The translations under genes and the position numbers were made by a program. A DNA stretch of 64,000 bases from Tistrella mobilis (GTDB lineage Bacteria; Pseudomonadota; Alphaproteobacteria; Tistrellales; Tistrellaceae): NCBI RefSeq assembly GCF_039634785.1, contig NZ_JBBIAB010000006.1:309577-373576 (forward strand). Reading direction: 5' to 3'. This document shows positions 37,986 to 46,637 of the stretch, in pieces. How positions within the stretch are numbered: position 1 is the stretch's first letter; the number at the start of each line of letters is the position of its first letter. The notes below the pieces were generated by a model. The model was not told where the DNA came from. It was given only the letters and a program-made list of their open reading frames with translations, and did not search any database.

Positions 37986-39026
37986 TCAGATCCACCGCAA
38001 TCTCCGGTACAGGACGAACTGCACCGCCACCAGCAGGCCCAGCGCCAGGCACAGCAGCAGGAAGGCGGCCGGGTCGTCGGCGCCGGGGATGCCGGCGACA
38101 TTGACCCCCAGAAGCCCGGTGATGAAACCCAAAGGCAGCATCACCGACGACAGGATGGTCAGCAGATAGACCGTGCGGTCGGTGCGTTCGGCGATGCGCG
38201 CTTCCCATTCGCCCTGGGCGAGCAGGGTGCGTTCGCGGATGGCGTCCAGATCCTCGACCATCCGGGTCAGCTGGTCGGCGGTCTCGCGCAGTTCCAGCCG
38301 GTCGACATGGCCGAAGGGGGACGGGTCGAGCCCGGCCAGCCGCATCAGCGCTTCGCGCTGGGGCGCCATATAGCGGCGGAAGGCGATGGTCTCGCGCCTG
38401 AGTTCGGCAAGCGCGGCGCGCGCCTTGCGGATGCCCTCGCGCGGGCGGGCGTCGGCGGCACCGGCCAGCGCCTCGTCTTCCAGATCGTCGATCAGATCTT
38501 CCAGCCGGTCGACCTCGGGCCGGAGCCGGCCGACCAGCCGGTCGGCCAGATCGGCGATCACCCCGCCCGAATCCCGCGGGCCCCCGCTGCCGGCGGTCAG
38601 CGCCTCGGCCATTTCGCGGGTCGAGCGCAGCGGGTAGCGGCGGGTGGTGATGGTCATCCCCGCCACCGTCCAGGCGCGGACCGAAATCAGATCCGACGCC
38701 TCCATGCCCGGATTGACGTTCAGCCCGCGCAGATTGACCACCAGCCCGTCGGCGAACCGATCGGCCCGGGGCCGGGTCTCTTCGGCGAGCAAGGCTTCGG
38801 CCGCATGCGGCGGCACGCCGGCGAGATCGAGCCAGTCCTGCACGCCCGGATCCATCCGGTCGACATGCAGCCAGAGATCGGGGGCATCGACCGTCTGGCC
38901 GGCGCTGCGGTCGCGCAGCGCCGCCGCGGTCTGGGCGGGGGAGAGCGGCCGGCCGCCGCCCCTGCCATCCAGGGCAAAGGCGTGGACCAGGCCGCGGGTC
39001 GGAACGTCGCTATCGGTCGTGCTCAT
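37986..39026 (-). CDS. ZntB/CorA-type divalent cation transporter
   Basis: 346-residue member of the CorA superfamily. A long cytoplasmic helical domain (Arg/Glu/Asp-rich, about 130-275) leads to two C-terminal membrane helices; between them is GVNVAGIPG, the ZntB-type GVN variant of the CorA GMN selectivity motif (here FITGLLGVNVAGIPG). This favours zinc/proton transport rather than Mg2+, by family knowledge. It is 27 bp downstream of the ABC permease gene on the same strand and may be read with it. Confidence 0.85.
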   Translation of the reverse strand: MSTTDSDVPTRGLVHAFALDGRGGGRPLSPAQTAAALRDRSAGQTVDAPDLWLHVDRMDPGVQDWLDLAGVPPHAAEALLAEETRPRADRFADGLVVNLRGLNVNPGMEASDLISVRAWTVAGMTITTRRYPLRSTREMAEALTAGSGGPRDSGGVIADLADRLVGRLRPEVDRLEDLIDDLEDEALAGAADARPREGIRKARAALAELRRETIAFRRYMAPQREALMRLAGLDPSPFGHVDRLELRETADQLTRMVEDLDAIRERTLLAQGEWEARIAERTDRTVYLLTILSSVMLPLGFITGLLGVNVAGIPGADDPAAFLLLCLALGLLVAVQFVLYRRLRWI

Positions 39027-39053
39027 GGCGCCGATCCCAGCATGAAAGCCGGC

Positions 39054-39875
39054 TCAGCGCCAGCGCAGCAGGCGTTTCTCGACCAGGCCGAGCAGGAAGG
39101 CCACCACCAGGCCCAGGGCCGACAGCACCACCACGCCCGCGATCAGCAGGTCCAGCCGCATCAGATTGCCGGCATTCAGCACCAGCGCGCCCAGCCCGTA
39201 TTCGGCGCCGATCATCTCGGCCGCCACCAGCAGGATGATGCCGATCGAGGCCGAGACCCTGAACCCGGTCAGGATGGCGGGCAGGGCGCCCGGCAGCACG
39301 ATGCGGGTGGCGATCCGCCAGGGCGACAGGCCGAAGCTCTGGCCCATGGAGATCAGGCTGCGCGGCACGCCGGCCACGCCGCCGGCGGTGTTGATCACGG
39401 TCGGGAAGAACACGCCGAAGGCGATGGTCGCAACCTTCGACGGCTCACCGATGCCGAACCAGATGATGAACAGCGGCAGCAGCGCGATCTTGGGGATGGG
39501 GAACAGCGCCGTCACCAGCGGCAGGCCGGTGGCGCGCGCCAGCGAAAACAGCCCGACCATCAGCCCGACCGCCACGCCCAAGCCGGCCCCCAGCGCCCAG
39601 CCCAGGCCGAGACGCATCAGCGAGGCCGAAAGATGGCGCCAGAGATCGCCGGTCTCGATCAGCCGGGCAAGGGCGGCCAGCACCTCGCCCGGCGGCGGCA
39701 GGGTCAGCGCCCCGATCCAGCCCCGGGCCGATCCTAGCGCCCAAAGGCCGAAGAGCAGGGCGAAGAACAGGCCGGTGACCAGCGGCATCCGCCGCGGCGC
39801 GAAGCCGCCGCCGCGATAGGGCACCGGGCGGGGCGTGTCGTCGGCAGGCGGGGTCGGACGGGGCCGGTCAGCCAT
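39054..39875 (-). CDS. ABC importer permease (SsuC/TauC type)
   Basis: 273-residue membrane subunit of a sulfonate/nitrate/taurine-type importer, with about six hydrophobic segments. The EAA-like loop that contacts the ATPase is SMGQSFGLSPWRIATRIVLP (near residue 165). It overlaps the ATPase stop by eight bases. With the adjacent ATPase and binding protein it makes a complete transporter; the substrate (aliphatic sulfonate, nitrate, thiamin precursor and similar) is not readable. Confidence 0.9.
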   Translation of the reverse strand: MADRPRPTPPADDTPRPVPYRGGGFAPRRMPLVTGLFFALLFGLWALGSARGWIGALTLPPPGEVLAALARLIETGDLWRHLSASLMRLGLGWALGAGLGVAVGLMVGLFSLARATGLPLVTALFPIPKIALLPLFIIWFGIGEPSKVATIAFGVFFPTVINTAGGVAGVPRSLISMGQSFGLSPWRIATRIVLPGALPAILTGFRVSASIGIILLVAAEMIGAEYGLGALVLNAGNLMRLDLLIAGVVVLSALGLVVAFLLGLVEKRLLRWR

Positions 39876-40635
39876 GCTGCACCTCGCGATCGGCGGTGGC
39901 GGCCTCGTCGCGGATCGACCGCCAGAGCCGGTCGGCCAGGGCGGCCATGCCGGCGCCGTCGGCTGCGCGGTCGTCGAGCGGCGTGTCGATCTGCACCACC
40001 TCGCGGATCCGCCCGGGCCGGCGGGAGAGCACCACCACCTCGTGGGCGAGGCGCACCGCCTCGGTCAGGTTGTGGGTGACGTAAAGCGCGCTGAACGGCG
40101 CCCGGCCGTGCAGGGCCACCAGATCCTCGATCAGCAGCTCGCGGGTCTGGGCATCCAGCGCCGAAAGGGGTTCATCCATCAGCAGCACGGCGGGCGAGAC
40201 CGCCAGCGCCCGGGCGATGCCGACCCGCTGGCGCATGCCGCCCGACAGCTGGCGCGGCACGGCGCCGGCGAAATCGGCAAGCCCCGTGCGCGCCAGGGCA
40301 TCGGCCACGCGCGCGCGGACCTCTGCCGCGCCGAGCCCGCGGCCTTCCAGCGGCAGGGCGACGTTTTTCGCCACCGTCCGCCAGGGCAGCAGGGCGAAAT
40401 CCTGGAAGACATAGGTCAGCGGGTTCAGGCAGCCCTCGGGGGCGGCGCTCGCCGACAGCACCTCGCCCGATGTCGGCCGGATCAGCCCGCCGGCGATGCC
40501 GAGCAGGGTGGATTTGCCGCAGCCCGACGGGCCGACCACGGCGACGATGCGGCCCGCGCCGACCTCAAGGTCGACGGGGCCGAGGGCGTGCAGGCCGTCA
40601 TAGGCATGAGAGACGGCCTTCAGGATCAGGCGCAT
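39868..40635 (-). CDS. ABC importer ATPase (SsuB/TauB type)
   Basis: 255-residue nucleotide-binding subunit. Walker A GPSGCGKSTLLGIAGGL near residue 36, Q-loop YVFQDFALLPWRTV, signature LSGGMRQRVGIARAL near 128, Walker B AVLLMDEPLSALD near 148 and H-loop YVTHNLTEAVRLA. PLxALDxxTRE and LPWRTV are typical of the nitrate/sulfonate subfamily. ATG 40635 starts ten bases after the binding-protein stop; earlier codons are in the binding-protein gene. Confidence 0.92.
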   Translation of the reverse strand: MRLILKAVSHAYDGLHALGPVDLEVGAGRIVAVVGPSGCGKSTLLGIAGGLIRPTSGEVLSASAAPEGCLNPLTYVFQDFALLPWRTVAKNVALPLEGRGLGAAEVRARVADALARTGLADFAGAVPRQLSGGMRQRVGIARALAVSPAVLLMDEPLSALDAQTRELLIEDLVALHGRAPFSALYVTHNLTEAVRLAHEVVVLSRRPGRIREVVQIDTPLDDRAADGAGMAALADRLWRSIRDEAATADREVQHG

Positions 40636-40645
40636 CGTCGGGTCG

Positions 40646-41728
40646 TCACTTCGCCTGAACCGAGAAGCCGCCGGACACGAAGCTGGTGTCGACGAAGCTT
40701 GCGGCCTCGACATCGGCATCGACCAGGTCGTGCTGCTTGTACCAGCGCAGCTGATCGGCGATGTCGGCGGCATCGAACCGGCCCGCGGGTTCGATATACA
40801 TGGCCCCCGCCTTCACGCCGGCATCGTTCGGCTTTTCGGGATAGACATATTTGTTGATGATGTCGACCACCGGCTGGGTGTCGGGCCCATAGACCCGTTC
40901 GCCCCTGGCGTCGTTCTGGTTGAGGGTGGCGTTGTAGTCGGCTGCCGCCTTCACATAGGCGCGCACGAACCGCTCCACCATGTCGCGATGTTCGGTGACG
41001 TTGCGGGTGGAGGTGAACAGCCCGCCCAGCTGATAGGGGGCGATATCGGCCACCCGGCCGATCATCTTCGCGGCACCCGAATCGACCAGCCCCTTGGCGA
41101 TATGCGGCACGATGATCATCGCGTCGACCTGGCCGGATTTCAGCGCCGCGATCATGTTCGGCACCGCCTGCAGCGGCTTCAGGTCGACCTTCGAGAGGTC
41201 GAAGCCGCGGGCCTCGGCGATCCGGCCGATCATGTAGTGGAACGAGGATCCGGTCTGGGTCATCGCCAGGCTGTGGCCGGGGAAGTCGTCGACCGAGCGG
41301 AAGCCCTCGTCCCAGGCCTTGTTCGAGACCAGGATCGCCGATCCGTCCTGGCCGGCGATCTCGGCCGACTGGCCGGCGATGACCTTGAGCGCGCCCTTGC
41401 CCGCCAGGTTGTAGAAGCCGGCGGTGAAGGCGGTCACGCCGAAATCGGCATCGCCCGACGCAATCGCCACCGCCACCGGCTGGGCGGCGCGGAAGATCTG
41501 GATGTCGACATCCAGCCCTTCGGCCTCGTAATAGCCGCGGTCCTTGGCGATGAACAGCGGCGAGGACGACACGAAGGCGAGGGCCGCGACCGTCACCTTG
41601 GTCTTTTCCGCCGCGACGGCGCCGCCGGGCAGGGCCGAGGCAAGGGCGGCGAGCGCCGCGCCGCAAAGGCCGATGGTCTTGAGCAGGCTGCGGCGGGAAG
41701 GCCGCGCCCCGGAACGGGTGCTGAGCAT
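40646..41728 (-). CDS. ABC importer substrate-binding protein (NMT1/SsuA-like)
   Basis: 360-residue periplasmic binding protein. SRRSLLKTIGLCGAALAALA followed by Ala-rich cleavage region (AVAAE) is a Tat-style or Sec signal with twin Arg. The mature part has the NMT1-like fold: FVSSSPLFIAKDRGYYEAEG, IASGDADFGVTAFTAGF and PNMIAALKSGQVDAMI. ATG 41728 has gggaga upstream; a 12-residue longer form is possible. It is the promoter-proximal gene of the leftward ABC operon. Confidence 0.9.
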   Translation of the reverse strand: MLSTRSGARPSRRSLLKTIGLCGAALAALASALPGGAVAAEKTKVTVAALAFVSSSPLFIAKDRGYYEAEGLDVDIQIFRAAQPVAVAIASGDADFGVTAFTAGFYNLAGKGALKVIAGQSAEIAGQDGSAILVSNKAWDEGFRSVDDFPGHSLAMTQTGSSFHYMIGRIAEARGFDLSKVDLKPLQAVPNMIAALKSGQVDAMIIVPHIAKGLVDSGAAKMIGRVADIAPYQLGGLFTSTRNVTEHRDMVERFVRAYVKAAADYNATLNQNDARGERVYGPDTQPVVDIINKYVYPEKPNDAGVKAGAMYIEPAGRFDAADIADQLRWYKQHDLVDADVEAASFVDTSFVSGGFSVQAK

Positions 41729-41847
41729 CTTCGGTCGTCTCCCGACGGTTTCTTCACACGTCATCGTCTTGTCGAAGCTACCGGTCTGGTGCCGGCATGG
41801 CGGGCAGTCTAGGCCCGGTATACCACCCGCGTCACCCCGGAAACGCC

Positions 41848-41876
41848 GATGCCCGCGGCCGGGGCGCGCGGGCATC
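41848..41876 (-). terminator. Hairpin downstream of the flavoenzyme gene
   Basis: 10-bp perfect stem GATGCCCGCG / CGCGGGCATC with a 9-nt loop, 56 bp past the stop of the leftward FAD-oxidase gene. Only a weak GTTT follows on that strand, so termination is likely but not certain. Confidence 0.5.
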
Positions 41877-41931
41877 GTTGCAGAGTGGTCGCCGGGAAAC
41901 CTTCGGGTGAACCTTTGCCGGGCTCAGATCC

Positions 41932-43350
41932 TCAGGGGCGCAGCACCTTGCCCGGGTTCATGATCCCCTGCGGATCCAGCGCCTGCTTCAGCTGGCGCAT
42001 CACCGAAATCGCCTCGCCATGTTCGGCGATCAGGAAGTCGCGCTTGCCCAGGCCCACGCCATGCTCACCCGTGCAGGTGCCACCAAAGGCGAGCGCGCGC
42101 TCCACCAGCCGGTCGTTGAGGCGCTGGGCCTCTTTCAGATCGTCGGGGTTCTCGGGGTCGACCAGGAAGACCAGATGGAAATTGCCGTCGCCGACATGGC
42201 CCACCATCGGCGCCATCAGGGTGGAGCTTTCCAGATCCTTGCGGGTCTCCAGGATCGCATCGGCCAGCTGCGAGATCGGCACGCAGACATCGGTCGGCCA
42301 GCCCTTGGAACCGGGCTTCAGCCTGAGCGAGGCGTAATAGGCATTGTGCCGCGCCTGCCAGAGGGCGTTGCGGTCTTCGGCCAGCGTCGCGAAGCGGAAA
42401 TCGCCGCCGCCATGCTCGCCCGCGATCGCCTGGACCATCTCGGCCTGTTCGACCACACCGGCCTCGGTGCCGTGGAATTCGAAGAACAGGGTCGGCTGCA
42501 CCGGGTTGTCGAGCTTGGAATAGGCGTTGACCGCCTTCACCGACAGCTCGTCGAGCAGTTCGACGCGGGCGACCGGAATGCCCATCTGGATGGTCTGGAT
42601 CACCGTGCGCACGGCGCCTTCCAGGGTCTCGAACGGGCAGACCGCCGCCGAGATCGCCTCGGGCACGCCATAGAGCCGGAGCGTGACCTCGGTGATCACG
42701 CAAAGCGTGCCTTCCGAGCCCACGAACAGCCGGGTGAGATCATAGCCGGCCGAGGATTTGCGGGCGCGGCGCGCGGTCTTGACGATCCGCCCGTCGGGCA
42801 TGACCACGGTCAGCGACAGCACGTTCTCGCGCATCGTGCCATAGCGCACCGCATTGGTGCCCGAGGCGCGGGTCGCGGCCATGCCGCCCAGCGACGCATC
42901 GGCGCCGGGGTCGATCGGGAAGAACAGCCCCGTGGTCTTCAGATGCTCGTTCAGCTGCTTGCGGGTGACGCCGGCCTGGACGGTGACGTCCAGATCGTCG
43001 GTCGATACCCGCAGGATCTGGTTCATCCGGCTGACATCGATGCACACCCCGCCGCGGGTGGCGGCAACGCCGCCTTCCAGCGAGGTGCCGGTGCCGAAGG
43101 GGATGATCGGCACGGCATGGGCGGCGCACAGCTTCACCACCTCGGCCACTTCTTCGGTGGTCTCGGGGAAGACCACCACATCGGGCGCCTCGACATCGTG
43201 ATAGCTCTCGTCGCGGCCATGCTGTTCGCGCACCGCCTGGGCGGTGGAGACGCGGTCACCGAGAAGCTGCACGAGGGCCGCGACGAAATCGTCGTCGACG
43301 GCAGCGGCGACGGGCCGGGCAGGGGCGGACGGGGCGGGGGCGGCGAGGGC
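41932..43350 (-). CDS. FAD-linked oxidase, D-lactate dehydrogenase-like
   Basis: About 472-residue flavoenzyme of the GlcD / D-LDH (FAD-binding 4) type, oxidising a D-2-hydroxy acid. FAD-binding: VVFPETTEEVAEVVKLCAAH, PIIPFGTGTSLEGG and GADASLGGMAATRASGTNAV; C-terminal FAD-oxidase domain with GHVGDGNFHLVFLVDP (His-Val-Gly-Asp-Gly-Asn, substrate site) and GEHGVGLGK near the end. ATG 43350 has ccggag at good spacing; a GTG at 43419 would add 23 residues and also has a possible site. It is the sole gene of its transcript; no glcE/glcF neighbours are present. Confidence 0.88.
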   Translation of the reverse strand, partial: ALAAPAPSAPARPVAAAVDDDFVAALVQLLGDRVSTAQAVREQHGRDESYHDVEAPDVVVFPETTEEVAEVVKLCAAHAVPIIPFGTGTSLEGGVAATRGGVCIDVSRMNQILRVSTDDLDVTVQAGVTRKQLNEHLKTTGLFFPIDPGADASLGGMAATRASGTNAVRYGTMRENVLSLTVVMPDGRIVKTARRARKSSAGYDLTRLFVGSEGTLCVITEVTLRLYGVPEAISAAVCPFETLEGAVRTVIQTIQMGIPVARVELLDELSVKAVNAYSKLDNPVQPTLFFEFHGTEAGVVEQAEMVQAIAGEHGGGDFRFATLAEDRNALWQARHNAYYASLRLKPGSKGWPTDVCVPISQLADAILETRKDLESSTLMAPMVGHVGDGNFHLVFLVDPENPDDLKEAQRLNDRLVERALAFGGTCTGEHGVGLGKRDFLIAEHGEAISVMRQLKQALDPQGIMNPGKVLRP

Positions 43351-43570
43351 CATGGCACGGATCTCCGGAAAGATGTCGATCACCGGTATCGGGGCCTCCG
43401 CATCCGGTGTTTGATGCACAGATTGTCCCCGTCAGCCGCGAACGCCAACCCTTTTCGCGCCGGCCCCGGCGGTGTCGCGGCGTCGCAGCCGGCGCTTCGG
43501 CCTGTCCGCGGGCCGGGCGGCACGATATGTTGGTGCGGATGCCGTGTTATGGATCGGCCAGACGAGGCAA

Positions 43571-44116
43571 ATGCTCCCGATGACCCGCCAGACCGACCGT
43601 TGCCCTCTTATCCGCCGCAGCCTGATCGTCTCGCTGCTGGCCCTCGCCGCCGTGGTCGGCGCCGATACCGGCCCCGCCCGTGCCGGTTGCAGCGATCCCG
43701 GCCGGCCAGGGGTGAACTGGGTCGGCTGCTTCTTCGACGGCCGGCCGATGCAGGGCATGTCGCTGACCGGCGGCCGGCTGCGCGATGCCTCGTTCACCCG
43801 CGCCGACGTCACCGGCACCGATTTCTCGGGCGCGGATCTGCGCGGCGCGAAATTCGTCTCGGGCAAGGCCGAAGAGGCGATCTTCGCCGAGGCCGATCTG
43901 CAGAGCGCCGATTTCACCCGCTCCAAGGCCGCCCGGGCGGATTTCACCGGCGCCGATCTGCGCCGGGCCCGCTTCTACCGCGCCGATCTGCGCGGCGCCG
44001 ATTTCACCGGTGCCAATCTGACCGGCGCCGATCTCTATGATGCCGATCTGGAAGGGGCCGTCTGGGTCGACGGCACCACGCGCTGCGCCGAAGGGAGTGT
44101 CGGGCAATGCCGCTGA
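43571..44116 (+). CDS. Secreted pentapeptide-repeat protein
   Basis: 181-residue exported protein. Signal peptide LIVSLLALAAVVGADTGPARAG (about 17-38; quoted region is hydrophobic then AxA), then a head with two Cys (CSDPGRPGVNWVGCFFDG) and about 100 residues of A(D/N)LXX repeats: LRDASFTRADVTGTDFSGAD, LRRARFYRADLRGADFTGAN and LTGADLYDADLEGAVW. Such repeats form a right-handed quadrilateral beta helix. It ends with two Cys around CAEGSVGQC. Function unknown; it overlaps the phosphatase gene by 10 bases. Start ATG 43571 follows gacgagg. Confidence 0.8.
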   Translation: MLPMTRQTDRCPLIRRSLIVSLLALAAVVGADTGPARAGCSDPGRPGVNWVGCFFDGRPMQGMSLTGGRLRDASFTRADVTGTDFSGADLRGAKFVSGKAEEAIFAEADLQSADFTRSKAARADFTGADLRRARFYRADLRGADFTGANLTGADLYDADLEGAVWVDGTTRCAEGSVGQCR

Positions 44117-45639
44117 CGCTGCGTCGCCACCATCTGGCCGCCGTCGCGGCCGCCATTCTGCTTGCCGCCACCGCTGTGCCGGCGGCGGCCGGAACCGTTA
44201 CCCTCCGCTTCGTCCAGACCAACGATATCGACCGGATGGACGAGAAGGACGGCCGCGGCGGCTTTGCCCGGGTCAAGGCGGTGCTCGACCGGGTGCGGCA
44301 GGAAGGCCCGGCCTTCTTCATCCATGCCGGCGACACCATTTCGCCCTCGCTGCTCTCTGGCCTCGATCAGGGGCGGCATATCATCGACATCCTGAACCAC
44401 ATGCCCCCCGATGTGATGGTGCCGGGCAATCACGAGTTCGATTTCGGCGCCGAGGTCTTCCGCGCCCGCATGGCCGAGGCCCGCTTCGACGTCGTCGCCT
44501 CCAACATCCACGAGCCCGACGGCAGCCAGCCGGCCCATACGCTGCCCGCCAAAATCGTCGAGCAGGACGGCATCCGCATCGGCTTCTACGGGCTCACCAC
44601 CGAATCGACCCGGGTCGTGGCCAGGCGCAGCGCCATCACCTTCGGCGCCAGCCTGGATGCCGGCCGTGCCGCCGCCCGGCAGCTGCGCGAGGCCGGCGCC
44701 GATTTCGTGGTCGCCGTGGCCCATACGCCCCTCGACATCGACATGCGTCTGGTGCGCGACGGCGGCACCGATCTGATCCTCTCGGGCCATGACGAGCATC
44801 TGCTGGTCTTCCATGATGGCCGCGTCGCCCTCGCCGAAAGCGGATCGGAAGGCGATCATGTGGTCGTCACCCGCATCGACATCGAAAAGACCGCCGACCG
44901 CCTGAGCTGGCGCCCGCGATTCGAGATCGTCGACACGGGCGAGGTGGCGCCCGATCCCGACATCGCCGCCCTGGTCGCCCGATATGGGCAGAGCCTGGGG
45001 GCTGCGTTGGACGAGCCGGTGGCGACGCTGGCCACAGCCCTCGACAGCCGCCGGGCCACCGTGCGCGGGCGGGAGGCGGCGATCGGCAATCTGATCACCG
45101 ATGCGATGCGTGCGGCGGTGGGGGCCGAGGTGGCGATGATCAATGGCGGCGGCATCCGCGCCGACCGGATCTACGAGCCCGGCACCCGCATCACCCGCCG
45201 CGACATGCTGTCGGAACTGCCCTTCGGCAACCGGACGCTCAAGCTGGAAGTGACCGGCGCCGAGCTGCACAAGGCGCTGGAAAACGGCCTCTCGGGCCTG
45301 GACGAGCTGGCCGGCCGCTTCCCGCAGGTATCGGGCATGACCCTGACCGTCGATCCCGCCCAGCCGCCCGGCGCCCGGCTTCAGGAGGTGATGATCGGCG
45401 GTGAGCCGCTCGACCCCGACCGGCTCTACCAGCTGGCCACCACCGATTACGTCGCCGGCGCCGGCGACGGCTACGGCGCCTTCGCCACCGCCCGTACCGT
45501 GATCGGCCTGTCGGATTCCCAGCTCACCGCCAACCAGGTGATCGACCACCTGGCCCGCAGCGGCGAGGCCGCGCCGGCGGTGGAGGGGCGGATCCGGTTC
45601 GTGGCGGAGCAGGTTCCTCGGGCAGATGCAGGGGAGTGA
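44107..45639 (+). CDS. UshA-like 5'-nucleotidase / metallophosphatase
   Basis: 510-residue exported enzyme. Signal peptide (LAAVAAAILLAATAVPAAAG, about 10-29), calcineurin-like metallophosphatase domain (about 30-260) and C-terminal 5'-nucleotidase domain with MINGGGIRADRIYEPGT near 345 and LPFGNRTLKLEVTGAE near 375. Metal motifs: HAGDTISPS (Asp about 76), GNHEFDFG (Asn/His about 108), VAHTPLD and SGHDEHLL. The first motif reads TNDIDRMD, i.e. Asp-x-Asp (40, 42) where UshA has Asp-x-His. Likely hydrolyses nucleotides or related phosphoesters in the periplasm. Confidence 0.85.
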   Translation: MPLTLRRHHLAAVAAAILLAATAVPAAAGTVTLRFVQTNDIDRMDEKDGRGGFARVKAVLDRVRQEGPAFFIHAGDTISPSLLSGLDQGRHIIDILNHMPPDVMVPGNHEFDFGAEVFRARMAEARFDVVASNIHEPDGSQPAHTLPAKIVEQDGIRIGFYGLTTESTRVVARRSAITFGASLDAGRAAARQLREAGADFVVAVAHTPLDIDMRLVRDGGTDLILSGHDEHLLVFHDGRVALAESGSEGDHVVVTRIDIEKTADRLSWRPRFEIVDTGEVAPDPDIAALVARYGQSLGAALDEPVATLATALDSRRATVRGREAAIGNLITDAMRAAVGAEVAMINGGGIRADRIYEPGTRITRRDMLSELPFGNRTLKLEVTGAELHKALENGLSGLDELAGRFPQVSGMTLTVDPAQPPGARLQEVMIGGEPLDPDRLYQLATTDYVAGAGDGYGAFATARTVIGLSDSQLTANQVIDHLARSGEAAPAVEGRIRFVAEQVPRADAGE

Positions 45640-45704
45640 CCGACAAGATGGTGACCGGCAAGATGTCGTCGCCTGCGATCTGACCGAAACGTCGGTTGTA
45701 TGTG

Positions 45705-45872
45705 TCAGACGCCGGTCCGCCGGCGGTATCGACGGATGGTGTCCGACAGGCGATCCTCGAGCGGCTGCGGGTCGGTGAGCGCCCGAACAAAGGCTTCGCT
45801 GTCACGCACCGAAAGATCAATGCGGCGCTCGTCGTCGGCACTGCTGTCGGGCATGGGTGTCTGAGAGTGCAT
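45705..45872 (-). CDS. Orphan DUF1778-like antitoxin, 55 residues
   Basis: Small gene with ATG at 45872 preceded by a strong aaggag site (10-nt spacing). The product begins MHSQTPMPDSSADDERRIDL and contains SVRDSEAFVRALTDPQPLED and a basic end, RLSDTIRRYRRRTGV. The segment RIDL...SEAFVRALTDP resembles the C-terminal half of DUF1778 (TacA-type) antitoxins, which pair with GNAT toxins. The N-terminal ribbon-helix-helix is short or missing, and no toxin gene follows: the region downstream on this strand is the 3' end of the phosphatase gene. It may be a decayed or solitary antitoxin. Convergent with the phosphatase gene. Confidence 0.6.
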   Translation of the reverse strand: MHSQTPMPDSSADDERRIDLSVRDSEAFVRALTDPQPLEDRLSDTIRRYRRRTGV

Positions 45873-45932
45873 GGTCAGGCGCTCCTTCTACCCTTGAGAG
45901 GGTAAGGCCGGCATCCTGACCCCGCAAGCCGA

Positions 45933-46544
45933 TCAATACAGATCATTCCTCACCGCCCGCTCATACTCCGCATCCACCCGCCCGGCATCGGCGTCGGAGC
46001 CGCCGGTCATGGCGGCTTTCATCCGGCCGACCGAGGGCAGGGTGCCGCGGTCGATGCGGGCCTCGGGTTGCCAGAGGCGGGCGCGGTTGATGGCCTTGCC
46101 GCAGTGGAACAGCACCTCGTCGATCGCGACCACGATCGCGGTTTTGGGGGTCTTCGCCCCTTCCGTCAGCTGCGCCAGAAGCCTGGCCTCGCGAGAGATC
46201 CGGCCGCGGCCGTTGATGCGCAGGAAGACCTCCAGCCCCGGAAACAGGAACAGCATGGCCATGCGGTCGTCCTCGACCAGGTTGCGCAGGGTCTCGATCC
46301 GGTTGTTGCCGGGCCAGTCGGCGAAGGCGACATGCTGCGGGTCGATCACCTTCACGAAACCCTCAGGGCCGCCGCGGGGTGAGGCGTCGAGGCCCTGCGC
46401 GCGCCCGCTGGCCAGGCAGAAGAACGTCGCCCGGGCGATATAGTCTTCATGGAAAGGGATCAGATGGGGCATCACGCCCTTCTGGATCGCTTCGGACGGC
46501 GGATCATAGAGCTGGTCGAGATCGGTCGGGGTGATGTCGGACAT
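45933..46544 (-). CDS. PPOX-class FMN flavoprotein
   Basis: 203-residue pyridoxamine 5'-phosphate oxidase-like protein, probably FMN-dependent. GPEGFVKVIDPQHVAFADWP, NRIETLRNLVEDDRMAMLFL and FPGLEVFLRINGRGRIS are the split-barrel core of the MSMEG_1061-type PPOX group; KTAIVVAIDEVLFHCGKAINRA follows in the C-terminal part (quoted in shortened form). ATG 46544 has a gggagg site; the frame extends six codons further without one. Divergent from an AraC gene over a shared operator-like repeat, so likely regulated by it. Confidence 0.8.
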   Translation of the reverse strand: MSDITPTDLDQLYDPPSEAIQKGVMPHLIPFHEDYIARATFFCLASGRAQGLDASPRGGPEGFVKVIDPQHVAFADWPGNNRIETLRNLVEDDRMAMLFLFPGLEVFLRINGRGRISREARLLAQLTEGAKTPKTAIVVAIDEVLFHCGKAINRARLWQPEARIDRGTLPSVGRMKAAMTGGSDADAGRVDAEYERAVRNDLY

Positions 46545-46605
46545 GGGGTTTGCCTCCCGCATTCGGATGGATCCGTTCTACGCCATACGGCCTGGCGCTG
46601 CTAAT

Positions 46606-46625
46606 CTATCGGCGCCAATCGATAG
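46606..46625. promoter_or_regulatory. Inverted repeat in the PPOX/AraC divergent gap
   Basis: CTATCG - 8 bp - CGATAG, a perfect 6-bp inverted repeat in a 93-bp gap between divergent genes, 12 bases before the araC-type ATG. It is a good operator candidate for autoregulation and control of the flavoprotein gene. Confidence 0.5.
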
Positions 46626-46637
46626 CAGGATGGCGCC

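Noticed and set aside
45696..45905. 69-codon + strand frame
   Set aside because: Opposite the DUF1778-like gene, which has a strong ribosome site and family resemblance; the + frame has neither.
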